Shown: positions 1 to 10,331 of the stretch, in pieces
How positions within the stretch are numbered: the first letter of the stretch is position 1
How the letters are laid out: each line of letters opens with the position of its first letter
Assembly: GCF_900142195.1 (NCBI RefSeq)
Contig: NZ_FRAB01000014.1
Coordinates: 62,001 to 126,000, forward strand
Origin: Paraburkholderia terricola
GTDB lineage: Bacteria > Pseudomonadota > Gammaproteobacteria > Burkholderiales > Burkholderiaceae
DNA: 64,000 nucleotides
Direction: 5' to 3'
Position numbers and translations under genes: made by a program
The notes under the pieces: model-generated
Told to the model about the DNA's origin: nothing
The model's input: the letters and a program-made list of their open reading frames with translations, nothing else
The model's database searches: none

Positions 1-204
1 ATGTCCTTCGCCGATGACGGCGCGCCCACTCAGCCGCTGAAGGAACGCGTCGAGCAGTTCGAGCGCGCGGTGATCGCCGAGGCGTTGGAGCAGACGGGCG
101 GTGTAGTCGCGGTCGCGGCGGACAAGCTGCAGCTCGGCAAGGCGACGCTCTACGAGAAGATCAAGCGGTATGGCCTCGCGGCCAAGGGGGAAGGGGAGCG
201 GTGA
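1..204 (+). CDS. Sigma-54-dependent response regulator, C-terminal DNA-binding tail (partial)
   Basis: This is the last 67 codons of a gene that enters from the left edge; the ATG at base 1 is probably an internal codon. The tail has the Fis-type helix-turn-helix found at the end of NtrC/DctD-type activators: an EALEQTGG segment, an AADKLQLGKATLY recognition helix and a short KIKRYGL end. Fis itself is about 98 residues with a different N-terminus, so a stand-alone Fis is less likely. The receiver and AAA+ domains lie outside the window, so the signal it responds to cannot be told. The next gene is on the opposite strand and convergent. Confidence 0.75.
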   Translation: MSFADDGAPTQPLKERVEQFERAVIAEALEQTGGVVAVAADKLQLGKATLYEKIKRYGLAAKGEGER

Positions 205-281
205 GGATTTGAAGCGCCGGCCAAGGAGATGCCAGGCCGGCGCGTTTGAGTCAGGTTGGAGCGTAGGAACTTCGCCTGCGT

Positions 282-827
282 TCAGGCGGCGTTCAGCGCT
301 TTTTCCAGCAGCTTGTCGAGTTCCGCGAATTGCGGCTCGCCGACGTAGCGCTTCAGAATCTTGCCGTCCTTGTCGACCAGGAACGTGGTGGGCGTGAGCT
401 GGACGTTACCGAACTGCTTCGCGGCCGAGCCGTCGTCCATGGCCACCTTGAACGGCAACTGACGGGTTTGCGTGTAGTTGGTCACGTACATCGGCGCGTC
501 GTAACTCATCGCGACGGCGACGAATTCAAGCCCTTGGCCCTTGAAGCGGTTGTACGTCTGGACCATCTGCGGCATTTCCTTCATGCAGGTGTCGCAGCTC
601 GTCGCCCAGAAGTTGACCAGATAAACCTTGCCTTTCAGGTCGGCGGTCGAGATTTTTTGGCCGGAGAGCAGCGTGAAGGTGGCGTCGGGTACGCGCTGCT
701 GGCCCGCAAACGCGAAATAGCCGGCGATCGCGATTGCGACGGCCACGGCGGCGATGATGACGTAGCGAACCGGACTCGCGCGCCGGGCGGCGGTGGACGG
801 GGTGGTGCTCATTGGGGTGGAACTCAT
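282..827 (-). CDS. TlpA/ResA-type membrane-anchored thioredoxin-like protein
   Basis: A 181-residue protein with one N-terminal membrane anchor (about residues 21-42) and a periplasmic thioredoxin fold of the AhpC/TSA-Redoxin class. The active site is WATSCDTCMKEMP, with the redox cysteines at 78 and 81. Proteins of this family reduce disulfides in apocytochromes or other periplasmic clients, or deliver reductant for copper-site assembly; the client cannot be told here. A GAGG ribosome site sits eight bases before the chosen ATG at 827; Met6 is an alternative start. It is transcribed alone, convergent with the response-regulator tail and divergent from the lipoprotein gene at 1001. Confidence 0.85.
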   Translation of the reverse strand: MSSTPMSTTPSTAARRASPVRYVIIAAVAVAIAIAGYFAFAGQQRVPDATFTLLSGQKISTADLKGKVYLVNFWATSCDTCMKEMPQMVQTYNRFKGQGLEFVAVAMSYDAPMYVTNYTQTRQLPFKVAMDDGSAAKQFGNVQLTPTTFLVDKDGKILKRYVGEPQFAELDKLLEKALNAA

Positions 828-1000
828 GAACGGAACCTCGAGAGTCGCGCGGAACGCGCGGAACAGTGCGCCGGTTCGGGCTTTTCAGCCCGGCGCAGCA
901 TGACTGCCGCCATTGTAGCCCCAATCCGTCGGCGCGGCAGGACGCGGGCCGGGAGCGGATAATAGGGTTTTCCGCTTCCGTCAGTCCGATCTTCCGCCCC

Positions 1001-1684
1001 ATGTTCCGAACCGTTTCGCTCGTTTTTCATCGCGTTTTCCATCTGTTCGCTCGAATTTCTTCTGTCCGCCCGTTCGTTCGCCGCTCGCAAGACCGTTTTT
1101 CGACTGACTGTCGTTCCGCCGACGGCACTTTGCGCTCCCGGCGGGCCCGGACGGTGATCGGCACGGCGGCCTGCATGCTGGCACTCGGCGCGGCTTTGTC
1201 GGCATGTTCGCCCGCTTTCGACTGGCGCACCGTGGCGAACAGCGACAACGGCTACACCATCGACCTGCCTGCCAAGCCGGGCAACGATCAGCGAACGGTG
1301 CAGATCGACGGCACGCCGATGCAGATGGCGATGCAGACCGCCGAAGCAGGCGACGCCGTATTCGCGGTGGGCACCGTGATGCTGCCGAACGACGACGAGA
1401 CGACGCAGCGCGCCGTGCTCGAATTCCTGCGCACCGGTCTTGCCCATAACGTGGGCGCCGCGCCCGTCACCCATGCGGTGCAAATCCCGCTTGCCGCAGG
1501 CGGCCAGGTGCTGGGGCTGGAAATGAAAGTGAGCGGCGAGGCCGGTTCCCAGCATGAATCGCGCACCGTCTATGCACGGCTGGCAGCACGCGGGCGGCAC
1601 GTTTATCAAGCCGCAATCATTACGTCGAAACCATTGCAACAGGAGCAGATCGATCAATTCTTTTCGTCGTTCCATCTGTATTAA
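1001..1684 (+). CDS. Putative lipoprotein of unknown function
   Basis: I do not recognise this protein. From the ATG at 1001 it is 227 residues with an unusually long basic leader; a lipobox LSAC places the acylated cysteine at residue 69. A normal lipoprotein signal peptide would start later, for example at a TTG near 1130 giving MRSRRARTV..., so the true start is uncertain. The mature part begins SPAFDWRTVANSDNGYTIDLPAKPG, contains a run of beta-strand-like segments and ends FFSSFHLY, resembling small envelope lipoproteins that handle an all-beta domain of about 150 residues. It stands alone, divergent from the thioredoxin-like gene, and is followed by a 333-base AT-rich gap. Confidence 0.7.
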   Translation: MFRTVSLVFHRVFHLFARISSVRPFVRRSQDRFSTDCRSADGTLRSRRARTVIGTAACMLALGAALSACSPAFDWRTVANSDNGYTIDLPAKPGNDQRTVQIDGTPMQMAMQTAEAGDAVFAVGTVMLPNDDETTQRAVLEFLRTGLAHNVGAAPVTHAVQIPLAAGGQVLGLEMKVSGEAGSQHESRTVYARLAARGRHVYQAAIITSKPLQQEQIDQFFSSFHLY

Positions 1685-2017
1685 AAACGGTAGTTTTGGC
1701 CGACGAGGCGTCGCGCCGGTTCTTCATGCACAGTGAAAGTTCCTTCGCAGCATCGTGCGCTAATTGCCGGTTTACGTTGAAGTTTTCCCGTTGCGCAGAC
1801 GCCCTGTGGATAACTCTGTTGAGAACTCCGCTTTAATTGCCGCAAATGCCCATCCGGTGGGCACTCCGTCAGTTTCACTTCGCCCGCGCCGGTTGAAAAA
1901 ACGCAATCGAATCAACGGTCTTTCGTTGAATCGCGCGCCGCACCTTTCACATGTTTCAAAAGTTTGCAGGAACGCGCGAATGTGCATAAGTCAAGTCTTG
2001 ACAGCATGTTTTTCGCT
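1685..2017. other. AT-rich convergent intergenic gap with DnaA-box-like nonamers
   Basis: This stretch lies between the 3' ends of the lipoprotein gene (plus) and yifB (minus). No credible coding frame is seen. It is visibly richer in A and T than its surroundings. It contains TGTGGATAA at 1805-1813, an exact match to the reverse complement of the DnaA box TTATCCACA, and TGTGCATAA at 1981-1989 with one mismatch. No clear hairpin with a T-run was found for either flanking gene. Confidence 0.4.
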
Positions 2018-3613
<1,596 letters not shown>

Positions 3614-3733
3614 GTTTTCTCCCGTCGGACAGCGCGCCGGGGTGCGCGCAAGTCCCCTAAAACGCTGATGACGTCACGGCTCGCTTGCCAGTGATGTGCA
3701 GCACTGCGCAGCTAATGCGCGGCGAGCAAAGCC

Positions 3734-3988
3734 TTACGGCGTTTGCGTGACCGGCAGCTTCTGCTCGAGTTCGGCGACGCGGCGCTCCAGTTCCTCCAGG
3801 CGAGCGCGCGTGCGCACCAGCACCTGAGTCTGCGTATCGAATTCCTCGCGCGTGACCAGGTCGAGTTTCGAGAAGCCTTGCGACAGCATGGCTTTCAAAT
3901 TGCGTTCGACGTCCTTGGCCGGTGAGTTCTTGAACAGCTCGCTCATGCGGGCCTGAAAGTCGTTGAAGACATCGTTCGGTTGTTTCAT
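3734..3988 (-). CDS. ubiK: UbiK-type ubiquinone biosynthesis accessory factor
   Basis: An 84-residue protein of the BMFP/YqiC family. It opens MKQPNDVFNDFQARMSELF, has an amphipathic N-terminal helix and a C-terminal coiled coil (about residues 48-76, RARLEELERRVAELEQKL) that forms trimers in homologues. UbiK helps the soluble Ubi complex that makes ubiquinone under aerobic conditions by binding UbiJ and lipids. The start at 3988 was chosen over an upstream in-frame ATG at 4114 because AAAGGGA precedes it at good spacing and the family starts here. It is divergent from glnK, with a 395-base regulatory gap between them. Confidence 0.9.
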   Translation of the reverse strand: MKQPNDVFNDFQARMSELFKNSPAKDVERNLKAMLSQGFSKLDLVTREEFDTQTQVLVRTRARLEELERRVAELEQKLPVTQTP

Positions 3989-4052
3989 GGTGTTCCCTTT
4001 TCTGCACGGAAAGTGTGCATGTTTCATTGCGGCTGTGCCTTGCTGCGCGAAA

Positions 4053-4069
4053 TGCTCAACCTTGGTGCA
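4053..4069 (+). promoter_or_regulatory. Candidate NtrC enhancer site upstream of glnK
   Basis: TGCTCAACCTTGGTGCA is a 17-base near-palindrome that fits the NtrC pattern TGCACC-N5-GGTGCA at most outer positions. It lies about 180 bases upstream of the sigma-54 promoter core, a usual enhancer distance. It is a single imperfect site, so binding is inferred. Confidence 0.5.
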
Positions 4070-4249
4070 TGACCGGTGGTATGAGGTGTCCTCATGGGCG
4101 GCTTTGGTGCGCATCGGGCTGTTCCACGCCGTCAGAACACTCTAGCAACGATCAATAAGCCGCGCCAGCGTGCGCCGACAACGTTGGCCGTCCGGCCAGG
4201 CACGCTTGAGCCCTTGCGCAGCGTGCCCCACGCGAAGTCTGACACAACA

Positions 4250-4265
4250 TGGCATGCGAGTTGCT
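4250..4265 (+). promoter_or_regulatory. Sigma-54 promoter of glnK-amtB
   Basis: TGGCATGCGAGTTGCT matches the sigma-54 consensus TGGCAC-N5-TTGC with one change. The GG at 4251-4252 and GC at 4263-4264 are separated by exactly ten bases, as this factor requires. Transcription would begin near 4276, leaving a leader of about 108 bases before glnK. This agrees with the known NtrC/sigma-54 control of glnK-amtB under nitrogen limitation. Confidence 0.8.
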
Positions 4266-4293
4266 GTTACTGCCCCGCGCGCACTGCCGGTAG

Positions 4294-4722
<429 letters not shown>

Positions 4723-4766
4723 CACTAAAAGATAGCGACACAGATAGCGATAAGAGGAAACGAAAG

Positions 4767-6263
4767 ATGCGCAAATTATTGATGTCCTTGCTGATGGCCG
4801 GTTCGCTGCTCGCGGGCGGTATCGGCGCCGCCCTCGCGGACGACGCTTCCGCCCCGGCAGCCGCCTCGGCCGCTGCTTCCGATACGGCCGCCAGCGCGCC
4901 GGCAGCGGACGCATCGGCTCCGGCCGCGGCCTCGGCGCCGGCAGCGGACGCTTCCGCCGCCCCGGCCGCCAGCGCCGCAGCCGCACCCGCGGCATCGGAC
5001 GCCGCACCGGCCGCGCCGACCGCGCCGTTCTCGGTCGATTCGTCGAAGATCAATTCGGGCGATACCGCCTGGATGCTGACCTCCACCGCGCTCGTTCTGT
5101 TCATGACGATCCCCGGTCTCGCGCTGTTCTACGGCGGCATGGTCCGCAAGAAGAACGTGCTCGCCACGCTGATGCAAAGCTTCGCGATCACCTGCCTCGT
5201 GACGATCATCTGGGGCGTGGTGGGCTACAGCCTCGCGTTCACGCCGGGCGGCTCGTTCATCGGCGGCTTCTCGCGCGTATTCATGTCCGGCATGAACTAC
5301 ATCAAGGGCGACAAGGCCACGACGCTGACCGTCAGCCATCTGGCCCAGACGATCCCGGAAACGGTCTACTTCGTCTACCAGATGACGTTCGCGATCATCA
5401 CGCCGGCGCTGATCACCGGCGCGTTTGCCGACCGGATGAAATTCTCGGCGATGCTGGTGTTCATGACGCTGTGGTCGATCATCGTCTACTCGCCGATCGC
5501 GCACATGGTCTGGGAACCGACCGGCTGGCTGGCTAGCGCCGGCATCCTCGACTTCGCGGGCGGCACGGTGGTGCACATCAACGCGGGTGTCGCGGGTCTG
5601 GTCTGCTGCCTCGTCCTCGGTAAGCGCGTCGGCTACGGCAAGGAAGTGATGGCCCCGCACAACCTGACGCTCACGCTGATCGGCGCGTCCATGCTGTGGG
5701 TGGGCTGGTTCGGCTTCAACGCGGGTTCCGCGGTGGCGGCTGACGGCCGTGCCGGTTTCGCGATGTTCGCGACGCAAATCGCAACGGCGGCGGCAGCGCT
5801 GGCATGGATGTTCGCCGAATGGGCGGCCAAGGGTAAGCCGTCGGTGCTCGGTATCGTGTCGGGCGCGGTGGCGGGTCTGGTGGCGATTACGCCGGCTTCG
5901 GGCTTCGTCGGCATGACGGGTTCGCTGGTGATCGGCATCGTGGCCGGCGTGGTCTGCTTCTGGTCGGCAACGTGGCTCAAGCACAAGCTCGGCTACGACG
6001 ATTCGCTCGACGCGTTCGGCGTGCACTGCATCGGCGGTATCGTGGGTGCGCTCCTGACCGGCGTGTTCGCGGTCAAGGACATCGGCGGCTTCGACGGCAG
6101 CGTCCTTCTGCAAGCCAAGGGCGTGGTGACGACGCTGGTCTACAGCGGCGTCGTGAGCTTCATCCTGCTGAAGGTCATCGACATGGTGATGGGCATCCGC
6201 GTGACGGAAGAACAGGAACGCGAAGGTCTGGACGTGACCCTGCACGGCGAACACGTCGAATAA
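4767..6263 (+). CDS. amtB: Ammonium transporter AmtB with Ala/Ser-rich N-terminal extension
   Basis: A 498-residue Amt/Mep/Rh channel. A signal peptide (MRKLLMSLLMAGSLLAGG...ALA) is followed by about 65 residues made almost only of Ala, Ser, Asp and Pro in repeated ADASAPAAA-like units, up to about residue 88. The channel core then begins (SGDTAWMLTSTALVLFMTIPGLALFYGGMVRKKNVL) with eleven predicted membrane helices. The paired pore histidines appear in SPIAHMVW and FGVHCIGGIVG. The low-complexity extension would lie in the periplasm after cleavage and is longer than in E. coli AmtB. It forms an operon with glnK, ended by the terminator at 6325. Confidence 0.96.
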   Translation: MRKLLMSLLMAGSLLAGGIGAALADDASAPAAASAAASDTAASAPAADASAPAAASAPAADASAAPAASAAAAPAASDAAPAAPTAPFSVDSSKINSGDTAWMLTSTALVLFMTIPGLALFYGGMVRKKNVLATLMQSFAITCLVTIIWGVVGYSLAFTPGGSFIGGFSRVFMSGMNYIKGDKATTLTVSHLAQTIPETVYFVYQMTFAIITPALITGAFADRMKFSAMLVFMTLWSIIVYSPIAHMVWEPTGWLASAGILDFAGGTVVHINAGVAGLVCCLVLGKRVGYGKEVMAPHNLTLTLIGASMLWVGWFGFNAGSAVAADGRAGFAMFATQIATAAAALAWMFAEWAAKGKPSVLGIVSGAVAGLVAITPASGFVGMTGSLVIGIVAGVVCFWSATWLKHKLGYDDSLDAFGVHCIGGIVGALLTGVFAVKDIGGFDGSVLLQAKGVVTTLVYSGVVSFILLKVIDMVMGIRVTEEQEREGLDVTLHGEHVE

Positions 6264-6324
6264 GAAAACATGCGCAAGCCCGGCTTCAGGGCTTGAACAA
6301 TCAGAATCAAGCACAGCGACTTTG

Positions 6325-6349
6325 GCCCGCCTTCATGGCGGGCTTTTTT
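6325..6349 (+). terminator. Intrinsic terminator of glnK-amtB
   Basis: GCCCGCC, loop TTCAT, GGCGGGC, then six T residues. A seven-base-pair GC stem directly followed by a T-run, 62 bases after the amtB stop. Confidence 0.9.
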
Positions 6350-6508
6350 CTTGCTGAAAGAGTTGTTCCGTCTTGTGAGCAACAGTTTTCCCCACCTATC
6401 ATGACGATAGTGAGAATGCATTCGTATCGGCTTGCGAATGGAGAAACCGTCCCCAAATGGGCAAAGCATTTGCTCTACAATCTTTTTTCTCCAGTCTGCG
6501 AGTGATCA

Positions 6509-7798
6509 ATGGTTCCGCACCTAGTTACGGCGTTAAACGGCCCGCTGCTCGACCTCGAGCGGAAGATCCTCGACGCTACGCCCGCTATCGAACGCTGGTT
6601 CCGGCTCGAATGGCAGGAGCACACGCCGCCTTTCTACTGTTCGGTCGATCTGCGTAATGCGGGTTTCAAGCTGGCTCCGGTCGACACCAATCTGTTCCCC
6701 GGCGCATTCAACAATCTGCCGCAGGAAGTGTTGCCGCTCGCCGTGCAGGCCGCGATGGCGTCGATCGAGAAGATCTGCCCGGACGCGAAAAACCTGCTCG
6801 TGATTCCCGAGCGCCACACCCGCAACGCGTTTTATCTCGAGAACGTCGCCCGGTTGGCCGCGATCATGCGCCAGGCCGGCCTGAACGTGCGTTTCGGCAC
6901 GCTCGACGAAAGCATCGTCGGGCCGGTCACGATCGCACTCTCCGACGGGCAGAAGCTCGTGCTCGAACCGCTCGAGCGCACGCCGCGGCGGCTCGGCCTG
7001 AAGAACTTCGATCCGTGCTCGATTCTTCTGAACAACGATCTCTCCGCCGGCATTCCGCCCGTGCTGGAAAATCTGCACGAGCAGTATCTGCTGCCGCCGT
7101 TGCATGCCGGTTGGGCGGTTCGGCGCAAATCCACGCATTTCTCCTGCTATGACGACGTTGCGAAGAAATTCGCCAAGATGGTCGAGATCGATCCGTGGAT
7201 GATCAATCCGTACTTCGCGCACGTCGAAGGCGTCGATTTCCAGGAGCGTACCGGTGAGGAAGCGCTGGCCGATGCGATCGACGGCGTTCTGAAAAAGATC
7301 GCCAAGAAGTATCGCGAGTACGGCATCTCCGAAAAACCGTATGTCGTCATCAAGTCTGACGCGGGCACCTACGGCATGAGCGTGATGACCGTGCACGACG
7401 CGTCGGAAGTGGCCGCGCTCACCAAGCGCGAACGCGCCAAGATGGCGGCCACGAAAGACGGCCTCGAAGTGCACGACGTGATCGTGCAGGAAGGCGTGTA
7501 CACCTTCGAGCGGATCGGCGAAGAGGTCGCCGAGCCGGTCGTGTACATGATCGACCGCTATGTGGTGGGCGGCTTCTACCGCGTGCACGGCAGCCGCGAG
7601 CGCGATCAGAATCTGAACGCGCCGGGCATGCACTTCGTGCCGCTCGGCTTCGAGCATACCGCGCTGCCGGATGCGCACGCGAAGCCCGGCGCGGCGCCGC
7701 CGAACCGCTTCTACATGTATGGGGTGGTGGCGCGGCTCGGGTTGCTGGCCGCATCGGTCGAACTGGAAAAGACCGATCCCGAAGCGATTCAGGTCTAA
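6509..7798 (+). CDS. gshA: Glutamate-cysteine ligase, proteobacterial type
   Basis: A 429-residue protein of the GshA family first described from acidophilic proteobacteria (TIGR02049 type), unrelated in sequence to the E. coli enzyme. It joins glutamate and cysteine with ATP, the first step of glutathione synthesis. Landmarks I recognise are the start MVPHLVTALNGPLLDLE, the VVIKSDAGTYGMSVMTVHD segment resembling an ATP-grasp loop around residues 275-293, and the ERDQNLNAPGMHFVPLGF stretch. It is followed after about 100 bases by gshB, so both steps are encoded together. Assignment is by family resemblance and context. Confidence 0.9.
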   Translation: MVPHLVTALNGPLLDLERKILDATPAIERWFRLEWQEHTPPFYCSVDLRNAGFKLAPVDTNLFPGAFNNLPQEVLPLAVQAAMASIEKICPDAKNLLVIPERHTRNAFYLENVARLAAIMRQAGLNVRFGTLDESIVGPVTIALSDGQKLVLEPLERTPRRLGLKNFDPCSILLNNDLSAGIPPVLENLHEQYLLPPLHAGWAVRRKSTHFSCYDDVAKKFAKMVEIDPWMINPYFAHVEGVDFQERTGEEALADAIDGVLKKIAKKYREYGISEKPYVVIKSDAGTYGMSVMTVHDASEVAALTKRERAKMAATKDGLEVHDVIVQEGVYTFERIGEEVAEPVVYMIDRYVVGGFYRVHGSRERDQNLNAPGMHFVPLGFEHTALPDAHAKPGAAPPNRFYMYGVVARLGLLAASVELEKTDPEAIQV

Positions 7799-7813
7799 CC
7801 ACCTTGGGTGGCC

Positions 7814-7837
7814 GATGGCGGCATGCGTGCCGCCATC
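7814..7837 (+). terminator. Hairpin between gshA and gshB
   Basis: GATGGCGGCA, loop TGCG, TGCCGCCATC: a perfect ten-base-pair stem, followed by only a weak T-run (GTCATTTT). It may be a partial terminator or a stability element that sets the gshA to gshB ratio. Confidence 0.5.
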
Positions 7838-7899
7838 GTCATTTTCAACGAGTATATTGACGTTCAATGCCAAGCCCGTCAGGGCGCACCGGGACCTTC

Positions 7900-8856
7900 A
7901 TGGACATTCTCTTCATCGCCGATCCGCTCACGCAATTCAAGATCTATAAAGACTCGACCTACGCGATGATGGCGGAGGCCGCGCGCCGCGGCCACACGCT
8001 TCACACGTGCGAGCCGAAACATCTGGCGTGGACGGGCGGCGACGTCGAGGCGAACGTGCGGCGCTTCGCGATCGCGGGCGACGTGACCGATCTGCATCGC
8101 GACACCTGGTACGCTGCCGAGGCCGCCGCGCCACGCTCGCTGAAAAGCTTCAGCGCGGTGGTGATGCGCAAGGACCCGCCGTTCGACATGGAATACGTCA
8201 CGTCGACGTGGCTGCTGGAAATGGCGGAACGCGGCGGCGCGCGAATCTTCAACAAGCCGCAGGCGATTCGCGATCACTCGGAAAAGCTCGCGATCGGCGA
8301 GTTCGCGGAGTTCGTCGCACCGACCTTGGTCACGCGCGACGCGGCTCGCTTGCGCGCTTTCCACGAAGAGCACGGTGATGTGATCCTGAAGCCGCTCGAC
8401 GGCATGGGCGGCATGGGCGTGTTCCGTGTGAAGGCCGACGGCATGAATCTCGGCTCGATCATCGAAATGCTGAGCCACGACGGCGCACGCTCGGTGATGG
8501 CGCAAAAATTCATTCCGGAGATCAAGGAAGGCGACAAGCGCATTCTGCTGATCGGCGGCGAAGCGGTGCCGTTTTCGCTCGCGCGCATTCCCCAGGGCAA
8601 CGAGGTGCGCGGCAATCTGGCCGCGGGCGGGCTGGGCGTGGCGCGCCCGCTCACCGATCACGATCGCAAGATCGCCGGCACGCTTGCGCCCGTGCTGGCG
8701 GCGCGCGGTTTGCTGCTAGTCGGGCTGGACGCGATCGGCGACTGGCTGACCGAAGTCAACGTGACGAGCCCGACGTGTTTTCGCGAGATCATGGATCAGA
8801 CCGGCTTCGACGTCGCGGCCATGTTCATCGACGCGCTGGAGCGGGCGGTCGGCTGA
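7900..8856 (+). CDS. gshB: Glutathione synthetase
   Basis: A 318-residue ATP-grasp enzyme that adds glycine to gamma-glutamylcysteine. The start MDILFIADPLTQFKIYKDSTYAMM is typical of the family, and the ATP-grasp core shows VILKPLDGMGGMGVFRV, RILLIGGEAVPFSLARIP and the metal-binding end DWLTEVNVTSPTCFREI. The ATG at 7900 was chosen over an in-frame ATG 33 bases earlier because homologues begin here. The gene follows gshA in the same direction and precedes the PTS genes. Confidence 0.97.
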   Translation: MDILFIADPLTQFKIYKDSTYAMMAEAARRGHTLHTCEPKHLAWTGGDVEANVRRFAIAGDVTDLHRDTWYAAEAAAPRSLKSFSAVVMRKDPPFDMEYVTSTWLLEMAERGGARIFNKPQAIRDHSEKLAIGEFAEFVAPTLVTRDAARLRAFHEEHGDVILKPLDGMGGMGVFRVKADGMNLGSIIEMLSHDGARSVMAQKFIPEIKEGDKRILLIGGEAVPFSLARIPQGNEVRGNLAAGGLGVARPLTDHDRKIAGTLAPVLAARGLLLVGLDAIGDWLTEVNVTSPTCFREIMDQTGFDVAAMFIDALERAVG

Positions 8857-8926
8857 GGCACTGCCCTTGATTGGACGCCATGGCCCCCAAACTATGTAGT
8901 AACTCCGCGCGGGGCGAAACGCCCGC

Positions 8927-8954
8927 TTTGGCGCGAAAATGAGCCTGCTACAAT
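8927..8954 (+). promoter_or_regulatory. Possible sigma-70 promoter for the PTS IIA-ptsH-ptsI genes
   Basis: TTTGGC, a 16-base spacer and TACAAT at 8949-8954. It lies in the 332-base gap between gshB and the IIA gene, about 235 bases before that start codon. Nothing else is recognised in the gap. Confidence 0.4.
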
Positions 8955-9188
8955 GCCCGCTCCGCCGCGCCAAGCCGACTCGGTGGCGTCAGCCGGACGT
9001 CACGGGCATGGATTGCGGACTGTGAGCGAGCAGCTTTCCGCATGCGTCCCGGTTGGACCGGGCGTCGCGGGCCGCTCGTCAAAACGATGCGTTCCGGCCC
9101 TCATGGCCCACGGCCGGTCGAGGGCGCTTGGGATCCGGGCCTCGTCCCGGTCCACGGTTTGGGGCCGTTCTTTTGCAGTAAGGCTGAC

Positions 9189-9707
9189 ATGGCAGGCATT
9201 CTGATCATTGCGCACGCTCCGTTCGCCACCGCGTTGCGCGATTGCATTTCGCATATCTATGGTGGCTTGCCGGCTCGCATCGGCGTGATCGACGTATCGC
9301 CGGATTGCGATCCCGCACAAATGGTCTCGTTCGCCAATTCGGAAATCGAGCGGCTCAAGGAAGAGAACGGCGCGCTCGTGCTCACCGACATGTTCGGCGC
9401 CACGCCGGCGAATATCGCCGGGCGGCTCGCGTCGGTGCCGAATGTGCGCGTGCTGTGCGGCGTGAACCTGCCGATGCTGGTGCGTGCCGTCTGTTATCGC
9501 GCCACGCCGCTCGACACGCTGGTCGACAAGGCGCTCGCCGGCGCCACCAAGGGCGTGCATGCAATCGGCCCGGCCACCCCACAGCCCGCCGCGGCTTGCG
9601 AACCGTGTTCGCCCGCGTTGCCCGCCGATGCCGCTGCTGGCGACTGTTTGCCCGCCTTGCCCCCCGAGGCCGATTTGACCCAGAAAACCGACTCCACGGG
9701 CTTGTAA
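9189..9707 (+). CDS. PTS IIA component, mannose/fructose family, with cysteine-containing tail
   Basis: A 172-residue EIIA-Man-type protein. The phosphorylated histidine is His9 in MAGILIIAHAPFATAL, and the core runs to about residue 125 (TDMFGATPANIAGRL, GVNLPMLVRAV). The last 45 residues are an extra Pro/Ala-rich tail with cysteines at 137, 140 (a CEPC pair) and 153. No IIB, IIC or IID permease subunits accompany it, so with the following HPr and EI it probably acts in regulation rather than sugar uptake. The ATG at 9189 is preferred to upstream starts because it begins the conserved fold. Confidence 0.9.
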   Translation: MAGILIIAHAPFATALRDCISHIYGGLPARIGVIDVSPDCDPAQMVSFANSEIERLKEENGALVLTDMFGATPANIAGRLASVPNVRVLCGVNLPMLVRAVCYRATPLDTLVDKALAGATKGVHAIGPATPQPAAACEPCSPALPADAAAGDCLPALPPEADLTQKTDSTGL

Positions 9708-9814
9708 CCGGATCGAACGGCGTTCAAAGGGCGTCAAGCGATTTCAAAACGCATTGCAACCGGTTTGCAGTTTCATCCTTCACAACAACACTTACCCGCG
9801 CTTCGGACCATCAC

Positions 9815-10084
9815 ATGCTGCAACAGGAAACGACCATCGTGAACAAGCTGGGGCTGCACGCGCGTGCGTCGGCCAAGTTGACGCAACTCGCCGGCAACTA
9901 CCAGGCGGAAATCTGGATGAGCCGCAACGGCCGCCGTATCAACGCCAAAAGCATCATGGGCGTGATGATGCTGGCAGCAGGCATTGGAAGCACCGTGCTG
10001 ATCGAAACGGAAGGCACCGACGAAAAGGAAGCGATGGACGCACTGTTGAAACTGATCGCCGATAAATTCGGCGAGGGCCAGTGA
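9815..10084 (+). CDS. ptsH: PTS phosphocarrier protein HPr
   Basis: An 89-residue HPr. The phosphorylated histidine is His15 in NKLGLHARASAKL, and a serine occupies the regulatory position 46 (NAKSIMGVMMLAAG), the site modified by HPr kinase in bacteria that have HprK, as Burkholderia relatives do. It passes phosphate from EI to EIIA proteins. It lies between the IIA gene and ptsI, and is followed by a strong terminator at 10118, so ptsI probably depends on its own promoter or on readthrough. Confidence 0.95.
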   Translation: MLQQETTIVNKLGLHARASAKLTQLAGNYQAEIWMSRNGRRINAKSIMGVMMLAAGIGSTVLIETEGTDEKEAMDALLKLIADKFGEGQ

Positions 10085-10117
10085 GCTTGCGCGTCCACGT
10101 TGCGAAGAGCATCCACC

Positions 10118-10146
10118 ACGCCGCGGCTGTCCGCGGCGTTTTTTTT
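10118..10146 (+). terminator. Intrinsic terminator after ptsH
   Basis: ACGCCGCGG, loop CTGT, CCGCGGCGT, followed by a run of T residues. A nine-base-pair GC stem ending 34 bases past the ptsH stop. Confidence 0.88.
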
Positions 10147-10331
10147 AGCGCATGACAATGGGTGATTCGGCGTCCATGAAACCGACGACGATCGTTGCGG
10201 CTGCGACAATTCGTGCTGCGCTGCACACAGCCCCGGCGCCCGCGCGAGGGGCGTGGAATTTATAATGGCGACGAGAGTCTGAGAGCACTGCAGCGGTTTG
10301 CCGCGGCATCACACAACTAGAGGAGGTGCGC

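Noticed and set aside
4100-4112. Second TTTGGTGC half-site upstream of glnK as another NtrC site
   Set aside because: Only one half matches; too weak to list as a site.
4776-6314. Antisense frame across amtB
   Set aside because: Arg/His/Asp-rich shadow of a conserved transporter; no start signals.
10326-10331. GTG at 10326 as ptsI start
   Set aside because: It overlaps the AGGAGG ribosome site; the GTG at 10332 is well spaced.
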